Shown here piece after piece: positions 9,061 through 17,238 of a stretch of DNA of 47,323 bases. A program made the translations under genes and the position numbers. Under the pieces are notes generated by a model, which worked only from the letters and a program-made list of their open reading frames with translations, ran no database searches and was not told the origin of the DNA. The stretch comes from JAHDNZ01 sp036721855 (GTDB taxonomy: Bacteria > Bacillota > DTU065): the NCBI GenBank assembly GCA_036721855.1, contig DAIMKF010000013.1:1-47323 (forward strand), written 5' to 3'. How positions within the stretch are numbered: position 1 is the stretch's first letter; each line of letters begins with the position of its first letter.

Positions 9061-9087
9061 TAAAAAGGGCAGCCCTAAAGGCTGCCA
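9061..9087 (-). terminator. Terminator of small membrane protein gene
   Basis: A 7-bp stem GGCAGCC / GGCTGCC (9068-9074, 9080-9086) ends in CTTTTTA on the minus strand. Confidence 0.8.
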
Positions 9088-9089
9088 AG

Positions 9090-9275
9090 TCAGACCTTGT
9101 ACTTCTCTTGTTCTTTTTTGTAGCGAAGATTAGACCACAAAGCACCCAAGAAACCAACAATCACCCCAACAATGGCTCCCCAAATCAGCCAGTTAAAGAA
9201 GGAGCCAATCAGTAAACCGATAATACCGCCAAACAATGTCCAAGAGATATAATCTCTTACAGATTGGACTGCCAA
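9090..9275 (-). CDS. Small glycine-rich membrane protein, unknown function
   Basis: Hypothetical 61-residue protein. It has a short amphipathic N-terminus (AVQSVRDYISW), then a Gly-rich double membrane segment (FGGIIGLLIGSFFNWLIWGAIVGVIVGFLGALW) and a basic tail (RYKKEQEKYK). The start is TTG at 9275, with an excellent AAGGAGGGG ribosome site just upstream. A longer frame to 9347 is open, but its first codons overlap a -10 box (TGGTATAAT at 9336-9344 on the minus strand), so it cannot be translated from that promoter. Single-gene unit with its own promoter and terminator. No family assigned; the G-x-x-x-G spacing suggests helix packing or oligomers. Confidence 0.7.
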   Translation of the reverse strand: MAVQSVRDYISWTLFGGIIGLLIGSFFNWLIWGAIVGVIVGFLGALWSNLRYKKEQEKYKV

Positions 9276-9335
9276 CTTAACCCCCTCCTTAAAACTCAAG
9301 ACAGAATGCCTCCACACAATCCTGCCTTTACTCAT

Positions 9336-9344
9336 ATTATACCA
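9336..9344 (-). promoter_or_regulatory. Extended -10 promoter of small membrane protein
   Basis: TGGTATAAT on the minus strand is a perfect extended -10 element with no good -35. The same TGTGGTATAAT string appears before the CodY-like gene near 43376. It sets the transcript start downstream of the longer possible start codons. Confidence 0.6.
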
Positions 9345-9538
9345 CAAAAACCTTTTAAATCCTTCAGAGTAAAAGGGTATAATTAGAGCTAACTAACTAA
9401 AAAAACATTTAGCTTGTTTGGATCGCCATGTAACAACTGTGTTCAATGGGCTTTTCTAGATTCTTAATTTAAATTATTTTTGGCTACATATAGGAGCCAA
9501 TTATAAAGATATTTATCTAAAGGCTCGTTGAGACAAAT

Positions 9539-9573
9539 TAAAAAAGCCAGGGACTTAGTCTATGTCTCTGGCT
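9539..9573 (-). terminator. Terminator overlapping the redoxin stop codon
   Basis: A 10-bp stem with one mismatch (AGCCAGAGAC / GTCCCTGGCT) contains the last codons and the TAA stop and runs into TTTTT on the minus strand. Confidence 0.7.
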
Positions 9574-9818
9574 TGCTCTGTTAGATCTATAAGAATCTCT
9601 TTAATCTGTTCTCTACTAAGAATATTTCCCTGTGAAATGAGTTTGCCGTTTACCAAAAGGCCGGGGGCTTTAAGACAACCATAGTGAATTATTGAAGCTA
9701 AATCAGTGACTCTTTCTACTGTTGGCTCCCATCCGAGTTCAGCTAGTGCTAAAAACAGGTTTTGTTCTAAAAGAGAACAGTTACCGGAACAGCATGCACC
9801 TAGAAGCTTTATGTTCAA
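9555..9818 (-). CDS. Thioredoxin-fold redoxin, likely partner of class III RNR
   Basis: Small thioredoxin/glutaredoxin-like protein, 87 aa, of the MTH895/thioredoxin_3 type: an N-terminal strand, a cysteine motif, VERVTD, a YG-x-x-x-APGLLVNGK segment around the cis-proline, and a 'VxxG' turn. The active site is unusual: CCSGNC rather than CxxC, with an extra residue compared with the CCAxC variants of the family. The start is TTG at 9818 with a GAGGGGGG ribosome site, and it overlaps the ancestral nrdD stop codon (TTGA). That overlap means it was translationally coupled to nrdD. Some class III reductases take electrons from a NrdH-like redoxin instead of formate, so this is probably such a reductant. 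It has stayed intact although nrdD is destroyed. Confidence 0.75.
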   Translation of the reverse strand: MNIKLLGACCSGNCSLLEQNLFLALAELGWEPTVERVTDLASIIHYGCLKAPGLLVNGKLISQGNILSREQIKEILIDLTEQARDID

Positions 9819-10654
9819 AAATTACCCCCCTCGTTTACATGAGGATGTCTGTTTTCATACTCAGCTTTTTTTCTTGTTGTAAAACGGTGAAGATAGCTGA
9901 GATACCAGTAACCCTCCTTACCCGATTAATACTTCCGCGTGCCAGCAGCAGCCGAAGATATTCTTTTTGGTGCTCCGACAAAGCCATATCCTGGAAAAAC
10001 CTTTGTAAATAAGCTTGTCAGGAGGAATTTAAATACAGTTTAAGGTTTTACCATATCTATCTAAATCATGAATATGAGTATAACCTTCTTTATGAGCTTT
10101 GGCTATATCCGAAGGTAATAGAAGTACGAAGGTAATAGTTCATTTTCATAATACCATTTTAATACCGCACCGGCTATTTTTAAGAGTTTAGCTGAAAAAT
10201 TATGGCCAACATTGGCGTTTCCTTCAATGCCAATAGGGGACTCTTTAATAATGCTACCTATTTGGTTTAAGAGATTGGTTGCTTCGGCACAAGATTTGGG
10301 TCTTTCTTCCCGATAGGCTAGATAGGTTTGAGCAAGACTGGCCAAGCCATTTTCACGCAACACTTTGATCACTATATCTTGTATATTTTCTACATGTGGT
10401 GTTGTAAATGGGGGGAATTCGTTGTCAAGAACACGAATTACCGCAGCAATGATAAAAACAACTGTCTCTTGGGAACGAGGCAGTTTATCTTGTTCTACAG
10501 TTTTGGCAATGGCTTTGGTTATTTTAGTTGGTTCAAATGGTAAAATCCGCCAGTCACGTTTCCTTACTTCCTTTATTCCTTCTTGAGCAGAGCTAAACGT
10601 GGATGGTGTTTTAATACAGCCACTTATATCACCATTATTAAACTGCCCATCCAT
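9815..10654 (-). pseudogene. nrdD: nrdD remnant: class III ribonucleotide reductase, internally deleted
   Basis: The 5' part encodes an ATP-cone (VRKRDWRILPFEPTKITKAI) and the start of the NrdD domain (GNANVGHN ... WYYENELLP). A 17-nt insertion near 10115-10131 that re-uses CTATTACCTTCG shifts the frame. The next frame continues correctly as AKAHKEGYTHIHDLDRYG and KTLNC, then meets TAA where Gln is expected, then IPPDKL and KGFS. After a further shift comes GYGFVGAPKRISSAAA. There almost the whole catalytic body is missing, and the sequence resumes at the C-terminus with INRVRRVTG (the glycyl radical loop), a 1-nt loss, then LSYLHRFTTRKKAEYENR and a TGA that overlaps the redoxin start. Intact NrdD is about 700 residues; fewer than 280 codons remain. 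The first 30 residues of the 10654 start are not family-like, so the original start is uncertain. Confidence 0.88.
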
Positions 10655-10936
10655 AAACGGACTAAAAGTATCTTAATGGAGTCAAACTTAAAAAGCAAAT
10701 GGAGCCCAGACTTATTTTTAATAGCTTAGACAGAATTTTCAAGGTATATTCGCTAATCCTTTCTTGTGTGAATTAAAAACACTTACTCTGGGAACAAAAA
10801 ATACAAATGAAAATAAAAAAATAAATATTTGCCAGTTCAGGAGGAATAACTTATAGTTAAGACGTATTGATTTATATTCTATGGTTTTAAGAATCGTGAA
10901 ATATAGTTTTTAAAGATTCGAAAGGAGTAGTTTGGT

Positions 10937-11491
10937 TTGAATATGGAGCAAGATTTAGAGAAAATTATACTTTCCAGAGAACAGATCTTAGAGCGAGTTA
11001 GAGAATTAGGAGAAATTATCACACAAGACTATCACGATAAGCAGTTGTTTGTCATAGGTATTTTACGTGGAGCATCTGTGTTTATGGCTGATCTAATTCG
11101 TCAGATTGATTTGCCGATGGAGATCGATTTTATGGCAGTTTCTAGTTATGGGGTTTCTACCAAGAGTTCTGGAGTAGTAAGAATTGTTAAAGATCTAGAT
11201 TCTACTATAACCGATAAGGATGTTCTAATTGTTGAAGATATTGTCGACAGCGGACTTACATTAAAATATATCGTTGAAAATCTTAAGTCTAGGAAACCAG
11301 CAAGTATTAAGCTATGTACTCTTTTGGACAAGCCTTCACGCAGAGTTGCAGATGTTGAGGTACAATATAATGGTTTTATTATTCCCGATGAGTTTGTTGT
11401 AGGTTATGGTTTGGATTATGGAGAAAAATATCGTAACCTACCTTATATTGGTGTTTTAAAACCAGAGGTCTATGACAAAGAATCTACTTAA
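10937..11491 (+). CDS. hpt: Hypoxanthine phosphoribosyltransferase
   Basis: Purine salvage enzyme that converts hypoxanthine or guanine plus PRPP to IMP or GMP; cytoplasmic, 184 aa. The PRPP-binding loop VLIVEDIVDSGLTL is at about residues 94-107, GILRGASVFMADL lies near 42, and the purine-pocket segment DEFVVGYGLDY is near the end. The start is TTG at 10937, 9 nt after an AAAGGAG site; the ATG at 10943 is possible but spaced further. The gene is followed after 25 bp by guaA, so the two form a GMP-producing operon. Confidence 0.94.
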   Translation: MNMEQDLEKIILSREQILERVRELGEIITQDYHDKQLFVIGILRGASVFMADLIRQIDLPMEIDFMAVSSYGVSTKSSGVVRIVKDLDSTITDKDVLIVEDIVDSGLTLKYIVENLKSRKPASIKLCTLLDKPSRRVADVEVQYNGFIIPDEFVVGYGLDYGEKYRNLPYIGVLKPEVYDKEST

Positions 11492-11516
11492 TACCCAATG
11501 TTAATGAGGTGATAAT

Positions 11517-13058
11517 GTGAAGGATCGTTTACACCAAGAACTGATCCTGATTGTTGATTTTGGCGGACAATACAGCCAGATAATTGCCAGGCGGATTAGA
11601 GAAGAACATGTTTTTTGTGAAATAGTTCCCTTTACAAAAGCTTTAGAAGCGGTGAGAGAAAAAAATCCCCAAGGGATTATATTGTCTGCCTCTCCAAGCA
11701 GTGTCTATGAGCAAAATGCCCCGACATTACCGCAAGAGTTTTTTAAGACAAAAATACCTGTTTTAGGGATTTGCTATGGTATGCATCTTATGAGTCAAAG
11801 CTTAGGCGGCGAAGTTGGAAAAACTTCTAACAAAGAATTTGGGAAGGCAGTTTTAGAGATCAAAGACAGTACTGATCTCTTTGCCGGGATTAAAGATCCT
11901 ACCTGCTGGATGAACCATGGAGATATGGTAACTAAATTACCGCCGGGTTTTGAGATAATTGCCAGTACGGAGAAGATACCTTATGCGGCTATAAAAAATA
12001 ATAAACACATGTTTTACGGAGTACAATTTCATCCCGAAGCAGTTCATACCCCAGAGGGCAAAACTATTTTGAAGAATTTTCTTTTTGAGATCTGTAAGCT
12101 TAAAGGTGTATGGGATATGGCCTCCTTTGTTGATATTACAGTAAAGGATATCAAAGATAAGGTAGGTAATAATCAAGTTATCTGTGGCTTAAGTGGTGGA
12201 GTAGACTCAGCTGTAACAGCTCTTTTAGTCCATAAAGCAGTCGGTGATAAGCTCACTTGCATCTTTGTCGATCATGGTTTTATGCGCCTTAATGAAGCTA
12301 AACAAGTGGTAGATACTTTTAAGAGTCGTTTTAAAATCAATCTAGTCCATGTAGATGCGTCCCAACGTTTTATAAAACTCTTAAAAGGTATCGAAGAACC
12401 AGAAAAGAAACGAAAAATAATTGGTACCGAGTTTATTAGAGTCTTTGAAGAAGAAGCAAAAAAGATTGGCGCTTTTAAGTTTCTTGCTCAAGGTACAGTC
12501 TATCCGGATGTAATCGAAAGCGGTAGTTCATCTGGAACAGTTATAAAAAGCCATCACAATGTGGGAGGACTCCCCGAAGATCTTAAATTTGAACTTATTG
12601 AACCGTTAAGAGAGCTATTTAAGGATGAGGTTAGAAAAGTCGGCCTAGAGCTTGGAATGCCAGAGGAGATGGTTTTCAGGCATCCTTTCCCAGGCCCTGG
12701 TCTGGCCATAAGAATTATAGGTGAAGTTACTCCCGAAAAACTTGATATCTTGAGGAAAGCCGATGCTATCTATCTTGATGAGATTAAAAAAAGCAGCCTT
12801 TATAAAGATATCTGGCAAGCTTTTAGTGTACTTTCTAACACCCGCACTGTAGGAGTAACGGGTGAGACAAGAACTTATGCATATGTTCTTGGCCTTAGAG
12901 CAGTAAATAGTACCGATGGTATGACTGCTGAATGGTATCGCTTCCCCTACGATAATTTAGCTATAATTTCAAACAGAATAATCCAAGAAGTGCCACAGAT
13001 AAATCGAGTAGTCTACGATATTAGTTCAAAACCACCGGCTACAATTGAGTGGGAATAG
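11517..13058 (+). CDS. guaA: GMP synthase (glutamine-hydrolysing)
   Basis: Makes GMP from XMP, ATP and glutamine; 513 aa, normal length. The N-terminal class I glutamine amidotransferase domain carries the nucleophile in GICYGMH (about residue 86) and the His/Glu pair in FHPEAVHT. The ATP-pyrophosphatase domain has the P-loop GLSGGVDSAV near 225. The C-terminal dimerisation domain ends in the family-typical KPPATIEWE. GTG start with a GAGGTGATA ribosome site. Second gene of the hpt-guaA operon. Confidence 0.97.
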   Translation: MKDRLHQELILIVDFGGQYSQIIARRIREEHVFCEIVPFTKALEAVREKNPQGIILSASPSSVYEQNAPTLPQEFFKTKIPVLGICYGMHLMSQSLGGEVGKTSNKEFGKAVLEIKDSTDLFAGIKDPTCWMNHGDMVTKLPPGFEIIASTEKIPYAAIKNNKHMFYGVQFHPEAVHTPEGKTILKNFLFEICKLKGVWDMASFVDITVKDIKDKVGNNQVICGLSGGVDSAVTALLVHKAVGDKLTCIFVDHGFMRLNEAKQVVDTFKSRFKINLVHVDASQRFIKLLKGIEEPEKKRKIIGTEFIRVFEEEAKKIGAFKFLAQGTVYPDVIESGSSSGTVIKSHHNVGGLPEDLKFELIEPLRELFKDEVRKVGLELGMPEEMVFRHPFPGPGLAIRIIGEVTPEKLDILRKADAIYLDEIKKSSLYKDIWQAFSVLSNTRTVGVTGETRTYAYVLGLRAVNSTDGMTAEWYRFPYDNLAIISNRIIQEVPQINRVVYDISSKPPATIEWE

Positions 13059-13064
13059 ATGTTA

Positions 13065-13108
13065 ATAAGTCTCTGAGCTCAGCAATATAAAGGGTTTCAG
13101 AGGCTTAT
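13065..13108 (+). terminator. Possible guaA terminator hairpin
   Basis: A 12-bp stem (ATAAGTCTCTGA / TCAGAGGCTTAT, one G-T pair), 7 bp after the guaA stop. The T tract is weak, so it may act as a 3'-end stabiliser instead. Confidence 0.45.
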
Positions 13109-13137
13109 ATTATGCCTGTGGCAGCAGAATGACAACA

Positions 13138-13290
13138 TTATTCCCAATTTCCCAGAAATCTATCTGTTTTTTGGTTTTTAGGGATATAGAGATCATTAAA
13201 CTTGTCAGAAACTTCCTGTCGATTATCCGGGTAAAAATGAGGGTATGTTTCCAGGGAGGTCTCCACATTTTCATGGCCACAAGTTGAGAA
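13138..13290 (-). pseudogene. Tyrosine recombinase (integrase) C-terminal remnant
   Basis: On the minus strand a 47-codon frame reads CGHENVETSLETYPHFYP, then DNRQEVSDKFNDLYIP, and ends after FLGNWE at a TAA (13138-13140). This matches the last part of phage/transposon tyrosine recombinases: the GH-E-x-x-x-T-x-L-x-x-Y block carries the second catalytic His/Trp-position His and the nucleophilic Tyr (in LETY). No catalytic Arg region or earlier part is present. It lies beside the decayed fic gene and marks the scar of a lost integrative element. Confidence 0.7.
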
Positions 13291-13412
13291 AAGAGTAAAG
13301 AGAGCCTCTGTGAATTAACCCAACATAGACTCTCTTGTATTTCTGGCCAGAAAAATCATGGACAATGACGATTAAAACAAAAAGTAGAATTCTGGAGAGG
13401 CCGGCCTTTCTT

Positions 13413-14150
13413 TTATAATAGCTCAGGTAAAGGAATATGCAGCAGGCGCATTATGTCCTTCTTGTTTTCTAGCACCCTCTAGGCAACGAAATCTATAAAA
13501 GGCTTATCGTCCTTATGAGCACGTTCCAACAGGCTGATATAATCCTGTCGTAAAACCGGAAGAATGACAGCAGGTAGGTAGCCGGTCTGAATGAGAGCCG
13601 TATTCATCAGCAGCCTGGCAATTCGGCCGTTACTATCAATAAACGGATGGATGAATACAAACCGCTTATGAAGCTGTGCGGCAAACTCCACAGGGTGATA
13701 TTTATCCCGCTTGGAAGCTGCCCAGTAGAACAATTTTTCATTTCCCCCTCTATTTGCTCAACCTTGCAAACCTCATATTGGGAGCCAGTAATAATAACAG
13801 GCTCGGTACGGTATCGGCCTGTTGCTTCCGGATTTATGTGTTTGTAAAACATCTCATGCATGGTAAAGGCGTCCTCTTCAAAGATCTCGCAACCGAGAAC
13901 ATGAAATCATGCGCCTGAGCATGGCTAAGTGTCTCGAACGTATCCTTGAGCGGTTTTCCTCCAACGGTCAAGCCGTTTTCGAGCAACACCTTTGTTTCAC
14001 TTTCTGCGAGAGTGTTCCCTTCTTTGGCATTGCTGACCAGGTAAGGCCAATAAGGTAATAGCTTTTTATTTCATTAAGCAGATGACCTTCAAAAGGCCGA
14101 AACTCGTCAATTGCTGCCTTATAACGGTGAAAATATTCGTTGTTCGACAC
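13413..14150 (-). pseudogene. Fic family protein, frameshifted
   Basis: Decayed Fic/DOC AMP-transferase-type gene. The pieces in order are: GTG at 14150 with NEYFHRYKAAIDEFRPF and IKSYYLIGLTWS; a 1-nt loss; the N-terminal helix region (in other frames) up to FEEDAFTMHEMFYKHINPE; TGRYRTEPVIITG; a second shift at an A-run near 13735; then FYWAASKRDKYHPVEFAAQ and the Fic active-site motif HPFIDSNGRIARL (Gly in HPFxxGNGR replaced by Ser). A TAG at 13479 is followed by in-frame family tail sequence (ENKKDIMRLLHIP) to a TAA at 13413. At least three frameshifts and one nonsense codon are present. The segment is GC-richer than its neighbours and lies next to an integrase remnant, which points to horizontal acquisition. 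Confidence 0.88.
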
Positions 14151-14160
14151 TATCCTCTGT

Positions 14161-14685
14161 TTACATATTAAAACTACTAACCAAGCCAAGTAGTCCACTT
14201 AGCAGCAGCAGAGAGATTGGATTTAACCAATTTTGCCAAGAACAGACAATGACACCTAAAAATATTATCAGATCAAAAGGACGGGTAATCGATTGTGGGA
14301 AAAGGGAGAAAGCGGCAGTAATGATCATTGCTGTGACAGCTGGACGCATACCCTTTAAGCCGTTTTGAACATCTTTATTATCTTTGAGTTGATTTAGAAG
14401 AACTGTCAGTAATGTTATAGTAACAAAGGATGGTAAGACAACACCTAAAGTAGCAAAGACCGAGCCCCAAAAACCAGCCATTTTGTACCCTACAAAAGTG
14501 GCCGTGTTGATGGAAATAGGTCCAGGGGTCATTTCGGCTGTAGCAATAATATCAAGAAACTCTGCTTTACTTAGCCACTTAAATCTATCAATTACTTCGC
14601 GTTGAATAAGGGGAAGCATTGCATACCCGCCACCAAAGGTAAATAAGCCAATACGAGCGAAAGTTATAAACAGTTGAATAATCAT
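14161..14685 (-). CDS. Chromate transporter, ChrA short subunit
   Basis: One of two half-size CHR-family membrane proteins, 174 aa with about five to six helices. Signature segments are FTFGGGYAMLPLIQRE and the conserved TPGPISINTATFVGY. Short CHR proteins work as pairs that together equal a full-length ChrA, which exports chromate by coupling to the proton or sulfate gradient; some homologues may move other anions. The ATG at 14685 overlaps the stop of the partner gene (ATGA) and has an AGGGAGG ribosome site. The fic remnant begins 10 bp after its stop. Chromate specificity is inferred from family only. Confidence 0.88.
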   Translation of the reverse strand: MIIQLFITFARIGLFTFGGGYAMLPLIQREVIDRFKWLSKAEFLDIIATAEMTPGPISINTATFVGYKMAGFWGSVFATLGVVLPSFVTITLLTVLLNQLKDNKDVQNGLKGMRPAVTAMIITAAFSLFPQSITRPFDLIIFLGVIVCSWQNWLNPISLLLLSGLLGLVSSFNM

Positions 14686-15209
14686 TGCTTTTGCCTCCCT
14701 AAGAGGATCCCACTAACTGCTCCAAAAATAATTAATAAGACAGGGTGTATTTTTAGCCACAGTACTAAAATCCCAAAGATAAAAGTAAAAACAAGAGCTT
14801 GTTTAGATTTAAGAATATCTTTACCTATCCTAACTCCGGCAATTAATATAAGTCCTACAACCGCAGGTCTAACACCGTTAAAAAAATTTGTTACATAAGG
14901 CGATTGATACCATCCTGTTAACCAAGTGGCAATTAATAGTATGATTAAAAAAGAAGGCAGAGTTGAACCTAGTGTAGCTATTATAGCACCAGGGAGACCT
15001 GCTAATTTTCGCCCCAAGTAGATACTAGCATTAATAGCGATAGCACCCGGAACAATCTGGACTATAGAAACCATATCGATAAACTCTGCTTCTGAGATCC
15101 ACTTTTTTTCATTAACAAAGATATTTTTCATTACAGGAATCATAGCATAGCCTCCACCGATAGTAAAAGAACCTACCTTAAAGCAGTTGATAAATAAATT
15201 CCAAAGCAT
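14682..15209 (-). CDS. Chromate transporter, ChrA short subunit (partner)
   Basis: First gene of the CHR pair, 175 aa, all helical. It carries FTIGGGYAMIPVMKNIFV and the VPGAIAINASIYLG motif, the counterpart of the TPGPISIN motif in its partner. ATG start with AAGGTG 6 nt upstream. The two genes overlap by 4 nt, so they are translationally coupled and probably form a heterodimer with antiparallel topology, as described for other short-chain CHR pairs. Divergent from the HD-GYP gene across a 214-bp intergenic region. Confidence 0.88.
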   Translation of the reverse strand: MLWNLFINCFKVGSFTIGGGYAMIPVMKNIFVNEKKWISEAEFIDMVSIVQIVPGAIAINASIYLGRKLAGLPGAIIATLGSTLPSFLIILLIATWLTGWYQSPYVTNFFNGVRPAVVGLILIAGVRIGKDILKSKQALVFTFIFGILVLWLKIHPVLLIIFGAVSGILLGRQKQ

Positions 15210-15423
15210 AGCAGCACCTTCTTCAAAATAAAACTTTTATATTCAATTTAGATATTATGATATAGAGAGGAAATGCTTTTAGTACGGAGAACAAACTAAG
15301 TAAAGACATTGTATTATTATCCATTTTCAATTAATTGTTTGTCAAAATATTCTCGAATTCCCCTGTTAATATTAAAAAAAGCTTCTAATTTTATGCAAAA
15401 AACATGAGAAGGAGTGGAACTAT

Positions 15424-17082
15424 TTGAAGAATAAAACCAAAAGTCAAAGACTTACTCTTTCTCGCTTTTTAGGGCTTAGTTTTATCTTTGTGGCGATACT
15501 ACCTTCCATTTTACTGGGGATCTACCAGACATTTAGTTCTGGTTGGGCTTTAGAAAACTTAGAAGAAAAAGATCTGCTACGTTCACTTCGCTCTGCCTCC
15601 ATGTTGGTAGAGTCATATTTAGATAACCAAGTGAATAAAGCTCAAACTCTGGCTAAACTTATTGAAGCTAATCCAATCTGGTACCCAGAAGAAACAGAAA
15701 AACTCATGCAAAACTTTATTTCTACTGATCGAGGTATAAGAGAATGGCGTCTAGTTAATAGCGTAGGTATAACCATTGCCAGTTATCCTACACCTCTGGC
15801 CAATACTGATTATTATAATACAACCTGGTTTAATAAAATGATAATAACACCCCAAAATCTGGTTATAACGAGAATTTCTGAACTGAGTTTTCAAAATAAC
15901 CATGTCGGTATAGCGGTTCCCCTTGTTAGAGAAGGCAGTTTGGCAGGTGCTCTTTTAGGCTTTATAGAATTAGATGCTTTAGGTGATATTTTGATAGATA
16001 CTATCAATTATCCTGTTATCCTTACAGATGAACAAGGTTTTAATTTATATATCAGAGGTAGCCAAAAAGAAAATAACTATCATATAAACTCTTTATTTGT
16101 CAAGGGAGTCAAACCTTTTACTCCTAATTGGGTCAGTGAAGAAGATGGTCAATATCTTTCAGCTTACAGTACTTTACCTTATTATAACTGGTCTGTAGTT
16201 GTAGAAAAGCCACGTGCAGAGGTCACAAAACACTGGCTCGAACGTTTTATAATAGCATTTTTAGGTGTAGGATTAATGGCTGCTTTTCTACTCGCTTTAG
16301 TGCCTTGGTTTGAAAGATTATTATTTACTCCCTTTCTTAATCTTCACCGGGCTTTTCGTTCAATTAACGAATATGGACTTTTAACAAGAATTGAAGAAGA
16401 ACAAGAAATTAGAGAGTTTCATGATATTGCCAAAGATTTTAATGCGATGGTCAAGACCCTTCAGAGTATATTAAAAGAGATGGATCGCAATTTTGTTGCC
16501 GGTATTGAATCTTTATCTAAGGCGATAGAGTTTCGCGATAAGTATACAGGAGGACATTCACAAAGGGTAGCCAAATACGCAGTGCTAATAGCGACACAAA
16601 TGGAGCTTGATAACAAAGAGGTTGAACGGATTCGCATTGCCGGTCTACTCCATGATATCGGCAAAATTGGTGTGCCTGGAGTGATATTAAATAAACCAGG
16701 ACCGCTTACACCGGAAGAATGGCAAAGAATCAAAAGACATCCTCTTATTGCCGTGGATATACTTTCGGGGGGACCATTTAAGGATCTTATACCACATATC
16801 CGCTCTCATCACGAACGTTTCGATGGTAAAGGCTATCCTGATGGACTAAAAGGAGAAGAAATTACTCTTATGGCACAAATACTAGGTGTGGCGGATGCTT
16901 TTGATTCTATGACTTCTAACCGTATTTACAGACCGAAGGTCTCACTTGAAGAGGCAAAACAGGAACTGCAGAAAAACCGAGGAACACAATTTTCACCTCG
17001 GGTGGTAGATTGTATGATAAGATTAATTGATAATCGATTAATTATCGAAGAAGACGATTTCATCACTAACGCAGCAAAATGA
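15424..17082 (+). CDS. Membrane sensor with HD-GYP domain (c-di-GMP phosphodiesterase)
   Basis: Signal-transduction protein of 552 aa. It has a transmembrane helix (about 14-36), an extracytoplasmic Cache-like sensor (about 40-275), a second helix (about 276-300), a HAMP-like linker (to about 345), and a C-terminal HD-GYP domain. The metal-binding HD is in LLHDIGKIGVP (about residue 410) and the GYP motif in HHERFDGKGYPDGL (about residue 470), so the catalytic set is complete. HD-GYP enzymes hydrolyse cyclic di-GMP. TTG start at 15424, 9 nt after a GGAG site. Monocistronic; the ligand is unknown. Confidence 0.92.
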   Translation: MKNKTKSQRLTLSRFLGLSFIFVAILPSILLGIYQTFSSGWALENLEEKDLLRSLRSASMLVESYLDNQVNKAQTLAKLIEANPIWYPEETEKLMQNFISTDRGIREWRLVNSVGITIASYPTPLANTDYYNTTWFNKMIITPQNLVITRISELSFQNNHVGIAVPLVREGSLAGALLGFIELDALGDILIDTINYPVILTDEQGFNLYIRGSQKENNYHINSLFVKGVKPFTPNWVSEEDGQYLSAYSTLPYYNWSVVVEKPRAEVTKHWLERFIIAFLGVGLMAAFLLALVPWFERLLFTPFLNLHRAFRSINEYGLLTRIEEEQEIREFHDIAKDFNAMVKTLQSILKEMDRNFVAGIESLSKAIEFRDKYTGGHSQRVAKYAVLIATQMELDNKEVERIRIAGLLHDIGKIGVPGVILNKPGPLTPEEWQRIKRHPLIAVDILSGGPFKDLIPHIRSHHERFDGKGYPDGLKGEEITLMAQILGVADAFDSMTSNRIYRPKVSLEEAKQELQKNRGTQFSPRVVDCMIRLIDNRLIIEEDDFITNAAK

Positions 17083-17170
17083 AGGATCTGTTGATATTAC
17101 AACAAAATTGCATTTTATTTCCTTGCCCAACCAGAAGGAGATAAAAATACTACGTAGAAGTACCTAAATA

Positions 17171-17203
17171 GAAATTAGTTCAGAGAATAGAAGAACTAGT
17201 TTC
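17171..17203 (+). promoter_or_regulatory. Hairpin in the leader of the secreted protein gene
   Basis: GAAATTAGTTC (17171-17181) can pair with GAACTAGTTTC (17193-17203), 11 bp with one G-U pair, about 25 nt before the ribosome site. An outer repeat TTGCCCAA (17123-17130) / TTGGGCAA (17204-17211) encloses it. A structured 5' leader is plausible; no known riboswitch family is recognised. Confidence 0.35.
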
Positions 17204-17238
17204 TTGGGCAATATATCCTTATAAGGGAGGAACTTTTA

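Noticed and set aside
9835..9987. A 50-codon minus-strand frame beginning MALSEHQKEYLRLLLARG, with an HTH-like look, just upstream of the redoxin gene
   Set aside because: It is an out-of-frame reading across the nrdD remnant. The other frames of the same DNA give GYGFVGAPKRISSAAA and RRVTG / LSYLHRFTTRKK, which are NrdD sequence. It has no ribosome site.
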